Below are positions 47,519-57,701 of a DNA stretch of 64,000 nucleotides, piece by piece (within the stretch, counting starts at the first letter, position 1; each line of letters opens with the position of its first letter). A program made the position numbers and the translations under genes. The notes below the pieces were generated by a model that worked only from the letters and a program-made list of their open reading frames with translations, did no database searches and had not been told where the DNA came from. Source of the stretch: Pandoraea faecigallinarum. GTDB taxonomy: Bacteria; Pseudomonadota; Gammaproteobacteria; Burkholderiales; Burkholderiaceae. Location of the stretch: positions 992,001 through 1,056,000 of the forward strand of contig NZ_CP011807.3 of NCBI RefSeq assembly GCF_001029105.3. Reading direction: 5' to 3'.

Positions 47519-49591
47519 TCATCGCGCCGCGGCCAATACGCGGCGGACGATCGCTGTGCAGATGCCGGCGAACACCAGCAAGGCCAGCCATTCGGATGTC
47601 GGAACGAAACTGCTGCCGACGATGGCCAGTGGTGCGTCGGAGCCGGTGAAACCCACGACCATCGCCATCGCCACGCCCACCAGACTCTCACCCACGATCA
47701 AACCCGACGCCAGCAACACCCCACGTCGTTCCGCGGCTTCGGCGAACGGAGCGTAGTCCTTGCCCCGTGCTTTCGCGCGCCTCTTCAACACTCGCTGTGC
47801 AACCCATCCCAGCACCGCGCCGATCACCAGCACGGAACCGATCGTCGGTGGCAGATAGATGCCGATACCGACCGCGATCACCGGTACGCGAGCCACGCCG
47901 CCACGCCTTGCCAGCACGGCGTCGATGCCAATCAACGCAAGACCCAGTACGGCGCCGATCCCAAGCATCGACCAATCGAGCTGGTGCGTGAAGATGCCCT
48001 TGGCAATCGCCGTCATCAGAATCGCCTGCGGTGCCGATAATGCCTGCGACGGATCGATGCCGGGACGCGGCAACGCATCCGTAAATCCGTAAGCGTTGTA
48101 AAGCAGGTTCAATACCGGCGGAATCACCGCCGCGCCCACAACACACCCCACAAGCAACGCAACCTGTTGACGCCACGGCGTCGCGCCCACCAACCACCCC
48201 GTCTTCAGGTCCTGAAGGTTATCGTTCGAGATCGTGGCAATTGCGATGACCGCGGCCGTCGTGAACAGCGCCAACGCAATCGCCAACTTGCTACCGCCGC
48301 TCGTATCGAGCAATCCGCTCGCCTGGCTGACGCTCAAAATCAGCAGCGAAACCAGGACGACCGCCACAATGCCGATGCCGGAGATCGGGCTCGCAGACGA
48401 CCCCACCAGCCCCGCCATATAACCACACGCGGCAGCCACCAGAAAACCGAAGACGACAGCGAATACCACGCTGCATACCACCAGCGTCGCGACTGCGCCG
48501 AACGAGAGTGGCGCGTCCGCCAGGAATACGCCGAACGTCACGACCCACACCGCAACGCACAGCAACGTGAGCCCGATCACCCAGTACGGCGACAGATCCT
48601 GCTCCGTGCGTCCCAGCGCATAGTTCGTATCTCCCTTGGCGCGCCCGCGCGCCTTGCCCAAGGCGGCAAACGACGTCTTCACGCCATCGACCATCGGTTT
48701 GGCCAGCGTAATCAACGTCCAGACGGCCGCGACACCGATCACGCCGGCGCCGATAAAGCGCACCTTGTGCTGCCACAGTCCATTGGCGAATGCAGCCATC
48801 GCCACGCCGTCGGGATTGGGCGTGACGGACGTCAGCACCGGCACCGCTATCCCCCAAGTCAACACGACGCCGAGCAGGATCGCCAGTCCCGACACGATGC
48901 CGATGAGATACCCGGCGCCGATCAATGCCAGCGAGAACCCGGTCGTCAGACGGAAAACCGCCGTGCCCGCCGGGACCCACGCCGTGATGCTTTCGCCGAG
49001 CACTTTCAGACCCGCCGTCGCGAACGCGAAGAGCGCCGACACAACGCCACCGAACGCAATCTCGCGCACACCGCTCGATTCGTTGCCGGAGGCCGCGGTC
49101 TTACCCGCCGAGGCCGTGCCTTCGTCGCCCTCGCTGCCGACACGCAGAATCTCCGCCGCCGCCACGCCCTCGGGATACGGCAATTCGCTGTCAACGACCA
49201 TCGCACGACGCAAGGGGATGGTAAACAGCACACCGAGAATGCCACCGGAAGCGCAGATCGCGAGCGTCAGGCCGAATGGAAAACCTTGCCAATGCCCGAT
49301 CATCAGCAACCCCGGTAACACGAAGATGATCGACGAGAGCGTGCCGGCCGCAGACGCTTGCGTCTGCACCATATTGTTCTCCAGGATGTTGCCGCCGCGC
49401 AGCGCGCGCAACACCGCCATGGAGATGACGGCCGCGGGAATCGAGGACGAAAACGTCAGGCCGACCTTGAGGCCGAGATAGACGTTGGAAGCGGTGAACA
49501 CCACGGTGATCAGCGCGCCGAGGATCATGCCGCGCACCGTTAGTTCGGGGAGCGAGACGGCGTCGGGAATTCGGGTCGGATGGGATGCCAT
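47519..49591 (-). CDS. OPT-family oligopeptide/metal-chelate transporter
   Basis: The protein has 690 residues and about 15-16 membrane segments. ATG 49591 gives MASHPTRIPDAVSLPELTVR, the start typical of this family; the upstream extension lacks sense. OPT hallmarks include the first segment with GALITVVFTASNVYLGLKVG and the motif GNILENNMVQTQASAAGTLS. A late GIGIYLPPTIGSVLVIGAVL segment is also diagnostic. It is a proton-driven importer of small peptides or metal complexes in the cytoplasmic membrane; the bacterial branch is poorly characterised. It stands alone. Confidence 0.88.
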   Translation of the reverse strand: MASHPTRIPDAVSLPELTVRGMILGALITVVFTASNVYLGLKVGLTFSSSIPAAVISMAVLRALRGGNILENNMVQTQASAAGTLSSIIFVLPGLLMIGHWQGFPFGLTLAICASGGILGVLFTIPLRRAMVVDSELPYPEGVAAAEILRVGSEGDEGTASAGKTAASGNESSGVREIAFGGVVSALFAFATAGLKVLGESITAWVPAGTAVFRLTTGFSLALIGAGYLIGIVSGLAILLGVVLTWGIAVPVLTSVTPNPDGVAMAAFANGLWQHKVRFIGAGVIGVAAVWTLITLAKPMVDGVKTSFAALGKARGRAKGDTNYALGRTEQDLSPYWVIGLTLLCVAVWVVTFGVFLADAPLSFGAVATLVVCSVVFAVVFGFLVAAACGYMAGLVGSSASPISGIGIVAVVLVSLLILSVSQASGLLDTSGGSKLAIALALFTTAAVIAIATISNDNLQDLKTGWLVGATPWRQQVALLVGCVVGAAVIPPVLNLLYNAYGFTDALPRPGIDPSQALSAPQAILMTAIAKGIFTHQLDWSMLGIGAVLGLALIGIDAVLARRGGVARVPVIAVGIGIYLPPTIGSVLVIGAVLGWVAQRVLKRRAKARGKDYAPFAEAAERRGVLLASGLIVGESLVGVAMAMVVGFTGSDAPLAIVGSSFVPTSEWLALLVFAGICTAIVRRVLAAAR

Positions 49592-49921
49592 GTACGAATA
49601 GGGGGATTTTTTCGCCCAATGGGAATGTGGCGCAGATTGTATGCGCCTGTGTGGTGCGCCGCCAGTCTTGACGGCCGCCCTAGAACGACCGTTCGAATCT
49701 GACCCCAAGGACCGACAACCTGTCGGTGTCCCCGCCTCACCGCCGTTATACGCCCAATGCCCACCAACTCCATCTGCATTTCAGATGGAATCCAACTTTT
49801 CTCAATAGATTTATTGATGGATGATGCGGGTTTTCCCTAAAGTGAAGCGAGTGCCCAAATGTCGTGCGTGAGCCGTTATCGCGAGCGGGACGACGGGTAC
49901 AGGAAGGAAAGGAGCTCTCCG
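49592..49921. other. Divergent promoter region between OPT and MFS genes
   Basis: About 330 bases with no supported gene. An AT-richer part near 49790-49850 could carry a promoter. Confidence 0.4.
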
Positions 49922-51426
49922 ATGTCCAGTCTGCACATCTCAACACATCCGGCCCCTCATACCCGTGGCGCACGCCGCTGGTTGGTGCTGGCCATCGTGT
50001 CCGTGGCGCTGCTGCTCATCGTGATCGACATGACGGTGCTCTACACGGCACTGCCTCGTCTGACCCACGATCTGGCGGCGACGGCCTCTGCCAAGCTGTG
50101 GATCGTCAACGCTTATGCCCTGGTGGTATCGGGCCTGTTGCTCGGCATGGGCACACTCGGCGACCGCCTCGGTCACAAGCAGCTCTTCCTCGCCGGTCTC
50201 GTCGTGTTCGGCGCGGCGTCGCTCGCGGCCGCCTTTGCGCCGAGCGCGAACGTGCTGATCGCTGCGCGAGGTTTTCTCGGCGTGGGGGCCGCCATGATGA
50301 TGCCGGCGACGCTCTCGCTGATTCGCCTCACGTTCGCCGACCCGCACGAGCAGGCGCTCGCCATCGGCATCTGGGCATCGGTCGCATCGGGCGGCGCGGC
50401 GTTCGGTCAGGCGCGTTGCTCGAACACTTCTGGTGGGGATCCGTCTTCCTCATCAACGTGCCGATCGTGCTGATTGCCTTGCCCATCGCCTGGTGGTTGA
50501 TTCCGAACAGCGGCGCAACGTCGAAGCAACCGTGGGACTGGCTAGGTTCGTTGCTGTTCATGATCGGGCTGATCGGTGTGACGTACGCGATCAAAAGCGC
50601 GGGCAAGATGTCGCCCGACTGGCCGGCAGTTGGCGTTGCCGTCATCGTCGGTGCACTCTTTCTGTGGGCGTTCGCCAAACGTCAGCAGCGCAGCGCACAT
50701 CCGTTGCTCGACTTCTCGTTGTTCCGGAATCCGGTGTTCGCCGGTGCAGTTGCTGCCGCGCTCATGGCCGCCGCTGCGCTGATCGGCATGCAACTGGTGT
50801 TCAGTCAGCGTCTGCAACTGGTGATGGGCTACTCGCCGCTCGAAGCCGGGCTGGCCGGTATGCCGTTATCGCTCGCGGCTTTCGTCGCCGGCCCGATCGC
50901 CGGACGGATGCTGCCGCGCATGGGAAGCACGCGCCTGCTGTCGATTGCGCTGACGATGTCGGCTGCCGGCATGGCGGGTTATCTGTTCCTTCGCGATGCG
51001 CACTTCGTTCTGTGGGCGCTTGCGCTGGCGGTCCTTGGCCTCGGCGTCGGGGCCACGATGACGGCGGCATCGAGCACCATCATGCAGAGCGCCCCGCCGG
51101 AGCGCGCAGGCATGGCGGCGTCGGTCGAGGAAGTGTCGTACGAACTCGGCGGCGCGCTGGGGGTGACGTTCATGGGCAGCCTGCTGACGTTCGTCTACGG
51201 CCGCGCCATGGATACCCCCCAGATCGCCACGCTGCCGGACACCGTACGCGACAGTCTCGACGAAGCGCAAATCGTTGCCGAACGTTTGTCACCGGAGGTG
51301 GCGGATGCGCTCACCGCGCTCTCCAACGCGGCTTTCAATCACGGCTTCGACGCCGTGATCGGCGCGGGGGCGCTCTTGCTTCTTGCGACGGCCATCTGGG
51401 GACGCTGGCACGCGCGCAAGCGTTGA
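49922..51426 (+). pseudogene. DHA2-type MFS exporter gene with a small internal deletion
   Basis: ATG 49922 follows GGAGCTCTCCG and starts a 14-segment EmrB/QacA-like exporter (WLVLAIVSVALLLIVIDMTV, GLLLGMGTLGDRLGHKQLFL). The frame is lost near 50405-50412 after GGAAFG, and the neighbouring frame continues perfectly from ALLEHFWWGSVFLIN to the end. The normal GPxLGGALL motif is missing about 10 bases, which explains the shift. All other segments are intact, so the loss is recent, or a sequencing error. As read, it would give only the first five to six segments. Confidence 0.8.
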
Positions 51427-51792
51427 TTCGCATCAAGGAACGCCGGCACGCCCGCAAGCGTCCATTCGCGCTCGCGGGCATCGCGACCTCCTGGCCTCAG
51501 CCTCACCGGACGTGCATTCACGCGCATCCGCGCCCGTCAAACCCACGCCGCCCCAACATCGACGCCATGGCGTGCAGCGCAAGCGGATAGCCGACTGGAC
51601 GAAGCGCCCATGGCACGGCTCGGTCCGGCGTTGCTCGCCGCCGCATCGGAGTCGGCGGCAGCGAGTCAGGCATCGCCGTTGTTCGACCGGATTCGATAGA
51701 CCGTACGCCGTGTCGTGCCGGTGCTGCGCGATGCCGCGCACCGGTCGGCGCTACGGCTTCGATGCCGGCCATCACGCTGCCTGTCACAGCGC
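51427..51792. other. Intergenic region with no recognised gene
   Basis: About 365 bases between convergent genes, with GC-rich frames on both strands. No motif, start or terminator is convincing. Confidence 0.4.
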
Positions 51793-53019
51793 TCAGCGCA
51801 GCGAGCATGACAGCCAGTGCGCAATGCGAACCCCGTCGAGCCGCGAGCCTTCCGGCGTGTCGCTGCCGAGCATCGTCACGATGACAGGGCGTTGCTTGTG
51901 CACCATCACCCGCATCACCATGTTGTGGCCGGATTCGTTGATGAAGCCTGTCTTCTGAACACTCGCGTGTACCTTGCCGTAACGCACGAGCCGGTTCGAA
52001 TTGACATACTGCAACTGCCCCTTGCCCGTGTGCATCAGTTGCTGGTGATCCACGGAGTAGCGGCGAATGAGCGGATAGCGGTTCGACGCGCGCACCAGCC
52101 GGGCCAGTTCACGCGCGGTCGACACGTTGCGCGGCGAAAGTCCCGTGGCGTTCTCGAAGCGCGTGTTCGGCATATTGAGCAGGCGCGCCTTGGCGTTCAT
52201 TGCGGAAATGAACGCCGGGCGTCCGCCGGGATAGTCGCGGCTCATCGCGGCGGCGGCACGGTTCTCCGAGGCCATCAGCGAGATGTGCAGCATTTGCGCG
52301 CGCGAGAGAGTCGAGCCGACGGCCAGTCGCGAATGCGTGAATTTGAGGGTATCGAGATCCGCGTTGGTGACCGTGAGCCGCCCGCGCATGGCGGGGCCAC
52401 TATCGAGCCAGACCATCGCCGTCATCAACTTCGAGAGCGACGCGATGGGGCGCACCTGATCCGCATTGCGCGCGAATAGCGGCGTATGCGTCTTCTCGTC
52501 CACGATGTAGACGGCCTTCGAGAACAGACGTTTTCGCGATGCCGGTGTAAAACCGCAGCGCGCGAGCAGTCGCGGTTTCGTGTCGGTACTGACCTGATGC
52601 GACGCCGCTACGGCAGCACCTCCCGCCGCAGCCGCCCCTTTCGGCGCGACCTTGCGTGCGCTCACCGTCGGCGCGCGTCTGGCCAACGGTTTCGCCGTCG
52701 ATTTCGCCACTGATTTCGCCACCGATTTTGCCCCCCTGGCATGACGCGGCGGTGCGGCCTTCTTCGCCGTACGTCCCGTTCGTGTCTTCGCCGAATGACC
52801 CGCTGCGCGCTTGCGCGTGGTGCTTGCGACTGCCTTGCGCTGCGGCGCCCCGGCTTTCCTTGCGACCGGTTTTTTCTTCTTGATGGCGTCGTGGCGACGC
52901 TTGCCCGTACTCGCGTGAGGCGCACTGGCGGCCAGCGCGTCGCTCACCGGCAAGCCCGCCATCAGCAGCATGACGCCGAACATTACCAGTCGGGCGAATG
53001 CGATCGCGCGCGGCGACAT
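51793..53019 (-). CDS. pbpG: D-alanyl-D-alanine endopeptidase (PBP7/PbpG family) with basic linker
   Basis: The protein has 408 residues from the start chosen here. A signal peptide (LVMFGVMLLMAGLPVSDALA) leads into about 110 residues of Lys/Ala/Arg-rich sequence (KKKKPVARKAG, SVAKSVAKSTAKPLA). The S11 peptidase domain follows: SxxK in PIASLSKLMTAMV, SxN in MASENRAAA and KTG in SVQKTGFINESG. It should cut D,D-crosslinks in peptidoglycan in the periplasm. The basic linker could bind anionic cell-wall polymers. The start is unsure: 53019, 53073 and GTG 53124 are in frame and none has a strong ribosome-binding site. Confidence 0.85.
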   Translation of the reverse strand: MSPRAIAFARLVMFGVMLLMAGLPVSDALAASAPHASTGKRRHDAIKKKKPVARKAGAPQRKAVASTTRKRAAGHSAKTRTGRTAKKAAPPRHARGAKSVAKSVAKSTAKPLARRAPTVSARKVAPKGAAAAGGAAVAASHQVSTDTKPRLLARCGFTPASRKRLFSKAVYIVDEKTHTPLFARNADQVRPIASLSKLMTAMVWLDSGPAMRGRLTVTNADLDTLKFTHSRLAVGSTLSRAQMLHISLMASENRAAAAMSRDYPGGRPAFISAMNAKARLLNMPNTRFENATGLSPRNVSTARELARLVRASNRYPLIRRYSVDHQQLMHTGKGQLQYVNSNRLVRYGKVHASVQKTGFINESGHNMVMRVMVHKQRPVIVTMLGSDTPEGSRLDGVRIAHWLSCSLR

Positions 53020-53434
53020 GCGGTAAAGGCGGGGCAGGGACGGGCTGAGCGGCGGGCACCACAGGACAGACATCTTCGCGCGAATCCGTAGAAGGAGATG
53101 ACGAGGAACGCTCGGCGTCTGCACAAAACAAGCCGCGCCGCGCAGCGCAAATCGCTACACGGCACGCAAACGCCATACGCGGGGAAACCTGTTGGACGAT
53201 GTGAGGCCGAGGAGTTCCGGATTTTCCCGGGCGCGTATTACAAAAATTTACAAGTACAAAAAGTCTCAAGCACAAAAAGTTACCAGCAGATCGTTCGGTC
53301 TGCGAATGCTCTGCGTGGCGTTGCAGATTAGCTTTGCGCATTTGGTTATTGGACGGTACAGCTCGCCGCTACCTAGACTGTGCGTTCGCCTGATTCGTCG
53401 TCACCCATACCAACATTCAAAGGGGGAATTCTCC

Positions 53435-54256
53435 ATGCAACGCCGCCAATGGTTTCGTTTGCCCGGCAGTCTCTTGCTCGCATTTGCCATCGGCTCGCTT
53501 GGCACGATGAGCGCTCAAGCGGCGGACAAGCCGCTCAAGGTCGGCGTGCGCGGGGGCGTCGACGAGGAGATATGGGAAGTGGTCGCGAAGGTCGCGAAAT
53601 CGCGCGGCCTGAACGTCGAGCCGATCGTGGTGAGCGGCACCGCCAGCCCCAACGAAGCGCTCAACAACGGCGATCTCGATGCGAACTCGTTTCAGCACAT
53701 CCCGTTCCTGCGCGACCAGATCAAGCAGCGCGGCTACAAGCTCGTGTCCGTGGGCGACACGCTGATTTCGCCCATTGCGTTCTATTCGAAGAAGTACAAG
53801 TCGCTCGAATCGCTGCCCGAGGGCGCGAAGATCGGCCTGCCGAACGATCCGAGCAACCAGACGCGTGCGCTTGTGATTCTGCGAGATCATGGCCTGATCA
53901 AATTGCGCGACGGCTTCGATCCGTACACCGGCACGGCCACACTGTCCGACGTGACGGCGAACCCGCGCAAGCTCCAGTTCGTGGAGAGCGCCTCCGTCGT
54001 GCTGGCGCGCTCGCTGCCGGACGTCGACGCGTCGGCCATCGTCAACAGCTTCGCCTATCAGGCAGGGCTGATCGCCACGCGCGACGGTATCGCTGTGGAA
54101 AAGCGCGAGAACAATCCGTACGTGAACATCATCGCCGTTCGCGAGAAGGACCGGAACGCGCCGTGGGTCGCGCCGCTGGTGCGGGCGTATCAGTCGGAGG
54201 AAGTGCGCAGGTTCATCGAGACGAAGTATCAGGGCTCGGTGGTCCCGGCGTTCTGA
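53435..54256 (+). CDS. metQ: Methionine ABC transporter substrate-binding protein MetQ/NlpA
   Basis: The protein has 273 residues. GGGGGA nine bases before ATG 53435 supports this start. The signal peptide (LPGSLLLAFAIGSLGTMSAQA) has no lipobox Cys, so it is a soluble periplasmic form, not an NlpA lipoprotein. Family motifs are the start VGVRGGVDEEIWEVVAKVAK, NEALNNGDLDANSFQHIPFL and FVESASVVLARSLPDVDASA. It binds methionine or a related amino acid for import by MetNI. It is first in a metQ-metN-metI operon; no SAM riboswitch is seen upstream. Confidence 0.88.
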   Translation: MQRRQWFRLPGSLLLAFAIGSLGTMSAQAADKPLKVGVRGGVDEEIWEVVAKVAKSRGLNVEPIVVSGTASPNEALNNGDLDANSFQHIPFLRDQIKQRGYKLVSVGDTLISPIAFYSKKYKSLESLPEGAKIGLPNDPSNQTRALVILRDHGLIKLRDGFDPYTGTATLSDVTANPRKLQFVESASVVLARSLPDVDASAIVNSFAYQAGLIATRDGIAVEKRENNPYVNIIAVREKDRNAPWVAPLVRAYQSEEVRRFIETKYQGSVVPAF

Positions 54257-54310
54257 TGCGGCCCGCCGATCCACCTTCGATGCATCTGTGCGACTCTTGA
54301 GGACACCTCG

Positions 54311-55174
54311 ATGACGACAAGACACACTGCCACGGCACCCGTTACCCGTCTGCCCACGGCGGCGGCACGCGAGGTTGCCCACATCACGTTCGACGGACTC
54401 GGCAAGCGATACCCGGGGGCGTCGAGTGCGGCGCTGCAAGACATCTCTTTCGCGGTGCAACGCGGCGAGAGTTTCGGCATTATCGGACGCAGCGGAGCGG
54501 GCAAATCGACGCTGCTGCGTACGATCAATGCGCTGGAGTTGCCGAGCGCGGGACACATCAAGGTGGATGGCGTCGACGTCGCCTCGCTCGACGAAAATGC
54601 GCTGGTTGGCCTGCGCCGTCGCGTGGGCATGATCTTCCAGCACTTCAATCTGTTGTCCGCGAAGACGGTGTTCGAGAACGTTGCGCTGCCGCTGCGCGTT
54701 GCCGGCGTGCCGAAGCCGGAGATCGCACCGCGCGTGAACGAACTGCTCTCGCTGGTGGGCCTCACGGGCAAGGCCGGCGCTTATCCCGCCATGCTCTCCG
54801 GCGGTCAGAAGCAACGCGTGGGCATCGCGCGCGCCCTCGTGCATCGCCCTGAAATCCTGTTGTGCGACGAAGCGACGTCCGCCCTCGATCCCGAGACGAC
54901 CGACGCCATCCTTGCGTTGCTAAGCGACGTTCAGCGCGAATTCGGCCTGACGGTCGTGCTTATTACGCATGACATGGGCGTGATTCATCAGGCTTGCGAC
55001 CGCGTACTGGTGCTCGATCAGGGGCGCATCGCCGAACTCGGGCCGGTCGACGAAGTCTTCGCCAATCCGCTGGCCGAGGCGACGCGTGCGTTGCTGCGTC
55101 CGCTGCAACACGCATGGCAGGGCCGTCCCGTGCAAGGCACGACGCGCCTGCACCACCACGCCCACGCCGTTTGA
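54311..55174 (+). CDS. metN: Methionine ABC transporter ATPase MetN, lacking the C-terminal NIL domain
   Basis: The protein has 287 residues. Walker A is GRSGAGKS, the signature is [15 protein letters not shown], Walker B is [12 protein letters not shown] and the H-loop is LITHDMG. A 30-residue N-terminal extension precedes the nucleotide-binding domain. E. coli MetN has 343 residues with a C-terminal NIL/ACT-like domain that inhibits transport when methionine is bound; here the protein ends soon after the ATPase with a His-rich tail (HHHAHAV). Transport may thus escape that feedback. Confidence 0.88.
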   Translation: MTTRHTATAPVTRLPTAAAREVAHITFDGLGKRYPGASSAALQDISFAVQRGESFGIIGRSGAGKSTLLRTINALELPSAGHIKVDGVDVASLDENALVGLRRRVGMIFQHFNLLSAKTVFENVALPLRVAGVPKPEIAPRVNELLSLVGLTGKAGAYPAMLSGGQKQRVGIARALVHRPEILLCDEATSALDPETTDAILALLSDVQREFGLTVVLITHDMGVIHQACDRVLVLDQGRIAELGPVDEVFANPLAEATRALLRPLQHAWQGRPVQGTTRLHHHAHAV

Positions 55175-55190
55175 CGTTTCAGGAACGCTC

Positions 55191-55835
55191 ATGCTCGATA
55201 AATATCTGCGCGCGTTCGGCGAGACCTTGCTGATGGTCACGAGCGCGTGCGCCATCGTGTTTGCGGTGGGCCTGTTGCTCGCCGTCGTCCTCGTCATTAC
55301 CGCGCCCGGCGGGCTCGCCCCGCGTCCGCGCTTCAACCGCGCGTTGTCGGTGGCCGTGAACCTGTTTCGCGCGGTGCCGTTCATCATTCTGCTGGTGGCA
55401 TTGCTGCCGGTCACACGCTGGATTGTCGGAACGACGATGGGGACGTGGGCTGCCGTGGTGCCGCTCGCGGTCCATCTGATTCCGTTCTTCGCGCGCGTGA
55501 CTCAGGTCGGCCTGCGCGAGATCGATCCAGGGCTGATCGAAGCGGCGCGCGCGATGGGATGCCGGCGCTGGCATATCGTGCGACACGTGCTGCTGCCCGA
55601 AGCCCTGCCGGCGATTCTCGGCGGCGCTACGGTGACGGTGATCGCGATGGTGGGGGCATCGGCCATGGCGGGTGCCGTGGGGGCGGGCGGCCTTGGCGAT
55701 CTTGCCATTCGCTACGGTTACGAGCGCTACGAGACGAGCGTCATGTTCAACGTGATCGTCATTCTCGTGGCATTGGTCACGCTGGTGCAGTTCGCCGGGG
55801 AGCGGCTGGCGCGGCGCGTGGACCATCGCCGCTGA
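55191..55835 (+). CDS. metI: Methionine ABC transporter permease MetI
   Basis: The protein has 214 residues with five membrane segments. The EAA motif is EAARAMGCRRWHIVRHVLLPEA, the site where the ATPase couples. FRAVPFIILLVALLPVTRWI and GASAMAGAVGAGGLGDLAIRYGY are typical of MetI. ATG 55191 follows AGGAACGCTC, 16 bases after metN. It forms the membrane channel with MetN. Confidence 0.92.
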   Translation: MLDKYLRAFGETLLMVTSACAIVFAVGLLLAVVLVITAPGGLAPRPRFNRALSVAVNLFRAVPFIILLVALLPVTRWIVGTTMGTWAAVVPLAVHLIPFFARVTQVGLREIDPGLIEAARAMGCRRWHIVRHVLLPEALPAILGGATVTVIAMVGASAMAGAVGAGGLGDLAIRYGYERYETSVMFNVIVILVALVTLVQFAGERLARRVDHRR

Positions 55836-55883
55836 GACTCGGGGCGCGCATGAGCGCAGCCTGCACGACGCCCGAAAGCGGAC

Positions 55884-55906
55884 AGGGCCGCACAATGTGC
55901 GGCCCT
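55884..55906. terminator. Hairpin between convergent metI and ggt
   Basis: AGGGCCGCAC pairs with GTGCGGCCCT over a 3-base loop. No T tract follows, but position between converging genes suits a shared terminator. Confidence 0.6.
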
Positions 55907-55973
55907 GCGTCATGCGCTGCCGGTGTCCGGATGTCTTCGGGACCGGGTCAGGCACGAGGCATCACGCGAGGCA

Positions 55974-57701
55974 TCAATACCCGAGCGCGAGACCCGTGTT
56001 GCGACGCGGATCGTTGGCGCCATAGAAGCGGTTCTTGCCGATCGGCTTGCCACCGAGCGACGGGGCGCCGACGAGAATCGCAGCGATGTGGTTGGCCGGT
56101 TGCGGGCCCGCGAACTTCTGGCCCCAGCTCTCCAGGATCTTCTGCGTGTCGGGGCTGAGCGCGAACGGCTCGATGTTGGTCGCCTCCGGCATCCACTGCT
56201 GGTGGAAGCGCGGCGCATCGACGGCTTCTTGCAGATTCATGCCGTAGTCGATCACGTTGAGCATCGTGAGCAGCGTAGCGGTAATGATGCGGCTGCCCCC
56301 CGGCGTACCCACGACCATGACCGGCTTGCCGTCCTTCGTGACGATGGTCGGGCTCATCGACGAGAGCGGACGACGGCCCGGGCCAATGGCGTTCGCCTCG
56401 CCCTGGATCAGGCCGTACATGTTCGGCACGCCCACCTTGGCGGTGAAGTCGTCCATTTCGTCGTTGAGCAGCACGCCGGTGCCGTTGGCCATGACCTTCG
56501 CGCCGAACCAGTCGTTGAGCGTATAGGTAACGGACACGGCATTGCCGTCCTTGTCGATGATGGAGTAGTGCGTGGTGTTGCTGCCTTCATGCGGCGGCAC
56601 GCCCGGCTTGATTTCCTGCGAGATGCCCGCCTTTTGCGGCTGAATCGCCGCGCGAATCTTCGCGGCGTAGTTCTTGTCGAGCAATTGTGCGATCGGGTTC
56701 TTCACGAAATCCGGGTCGCCCAGATAGCTGTTGCGGTCGACGTACGCGTGACGCATCGCTTCGATCGTGTAATGCACACCCTGCGCCGAGTGATAACCCA
56801 GATCCTTCATCGGGTAACCCTCGAGAATGTTCATGATCTCGCAGATCACCACGCCACCCGAACTCGGCGGCGGAGCCGACACCACGTGATAGCCGCGATA
56901 GTCGCACTCGACCGGGGCCAGTTCGCGCGTTTTGTACTGGTCGAGGTCGGCCTGCGTGATGATCCCGCCGCCGGCCTTCACCGACGCCACGAGCTTGTCG
57001 GCGACCTCACCCTTGTAGAACCCGTCGGTGCCTTTGGCGCTGATCAGCTTGAGCGTGCGCGCGAGGTCTTTCTGCACGAGGCGCTCGCCGGGCTGGAACG
57101 GCTTGCCCTTGTTCAGAAAGATGGCGCCCGAGTTGGCGTGGTCCTTCTCGAAGTCCCTGGTCGAAGTCCACAGCATGTCGACGTCGCCCTGATCGAGCAC
57201 GAAACCCTTCTCGGCGAGCGTGATCGCCGGCGCAAGCAGTTGCTGACGCGTCTTCGTGCCGTACTTCTCGCGAGCGTATTCCATGCCCGACACGCTGCCC
57301 GGCACGCCGACCGCCAGATAGCCGGTGGTCGAGGCGCCCTTGATGACGTTGCCGTCCTTGTCCAGATACATGTTGGCCGTCGCCGCGAGGGGGGCCTTTT
57401 CACGGAAGTCGAGGAAGGTCTTGCGGCCGTCGGCCAGCTGAATCGTCATGAAGCCGCCGCCGCCGATATTGCCCGCTGCCGGGTACACCACGGCGAGCGC
57501 GTAACCCACGGCGACGGCCGCGTCCACGGCGTTGCCGCCCGCCTTGAGCACATCGACGCCGACTTTCGACGCGAGATGCTGGGCCGTGACGACCATGCCG
57601 TTTTCGGCGCCGACCGGCGCCTGCGATGCCGCATGAACGTTCAATAGCGCGCAGCTCAGGGCCGAGGCCAGGAGCGCTTTGGTGAAGGTTGGGTTTTTCA
57701 T
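55974..57701 (-). CDS. ggt: Gamma-glutamyltransferase
   Basis: The protein has 575 residues with a signal peptide (TKALLASALSCALLNVHA). The large-subunit motif NAVDAAVAVGYALAVVYPAA and the GGGGFM motif come first. The autoprocessing site is GSNTTHYSIID, where the second Thr becomes the nucleophile. The small subunit has NDEMDDF and GRRPLSSMSPTIV with GTPGGSRI. In the periplasm it transfers or hydrolyses gamma-glutamyl groups of glutathione. It stands alone and converges on the met operon. Confidence 0.93.
   Translation of the reverse strand: MKNPTFTKALLASALSCALLNVHAASQAPVGAENGMVVTAQHLASKVGVDVLKAGGNAVDAAVAVGYALAVVYPAAGNIGGGGFMTIQLADGRKTFLDFREKAPLAATANMYLDKDGNVIKGASTTGYLAVGVPGSVSGMEYAREKYGTKTRQQLLAPAITLAEKGFVLDQGDVDMLWTSTRDFEKDHANSGAIFLNKGKPFQPGERLVQKDLARTLKLISAKGTDGFYKGEVADKLVASVKAGGGIITQADLDQYKTRELAPVECDYRGYHVVSAPPPSSGGVVICEIMNILEGYPMKDLGYHSAQGVHYTIEAMRHAYVDRNSYLGDPDFVKNPIAQLLDKNYAAKIRAAIQPQKAGISQEIKPGVPPHEGSNTTHYSIIDKDGNAVSVTYTLNDWFGAKVMANGTGVLLNDEMDDFTAKVGVPNMYGLIQGEANAIGPGRRPLSSMSPTIVTKDGKPVMVVGTPGGSRIITATLLTMLNVIDYGMNLQEAVDAPRFHQQWMPEATNIEPFALSPDTQKILESWGQKFAGPQPANHIAAILVGAPSLGGKPIGKNRFYGANDPRRNTGLALGY

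Noticed and set aside
53340..53434. SAM riboswitch before metQ
   Set aside because: No SAM-I or SAM-II core pattern or terminator helix could be traced in this short leader.
55923..57647. A long open frame opposite ggt
   Set aside because: The minus strand encodes a full gamma-glutamyltransferase with its autoprocessing Thr; the antisense frame has no motif or start signal.
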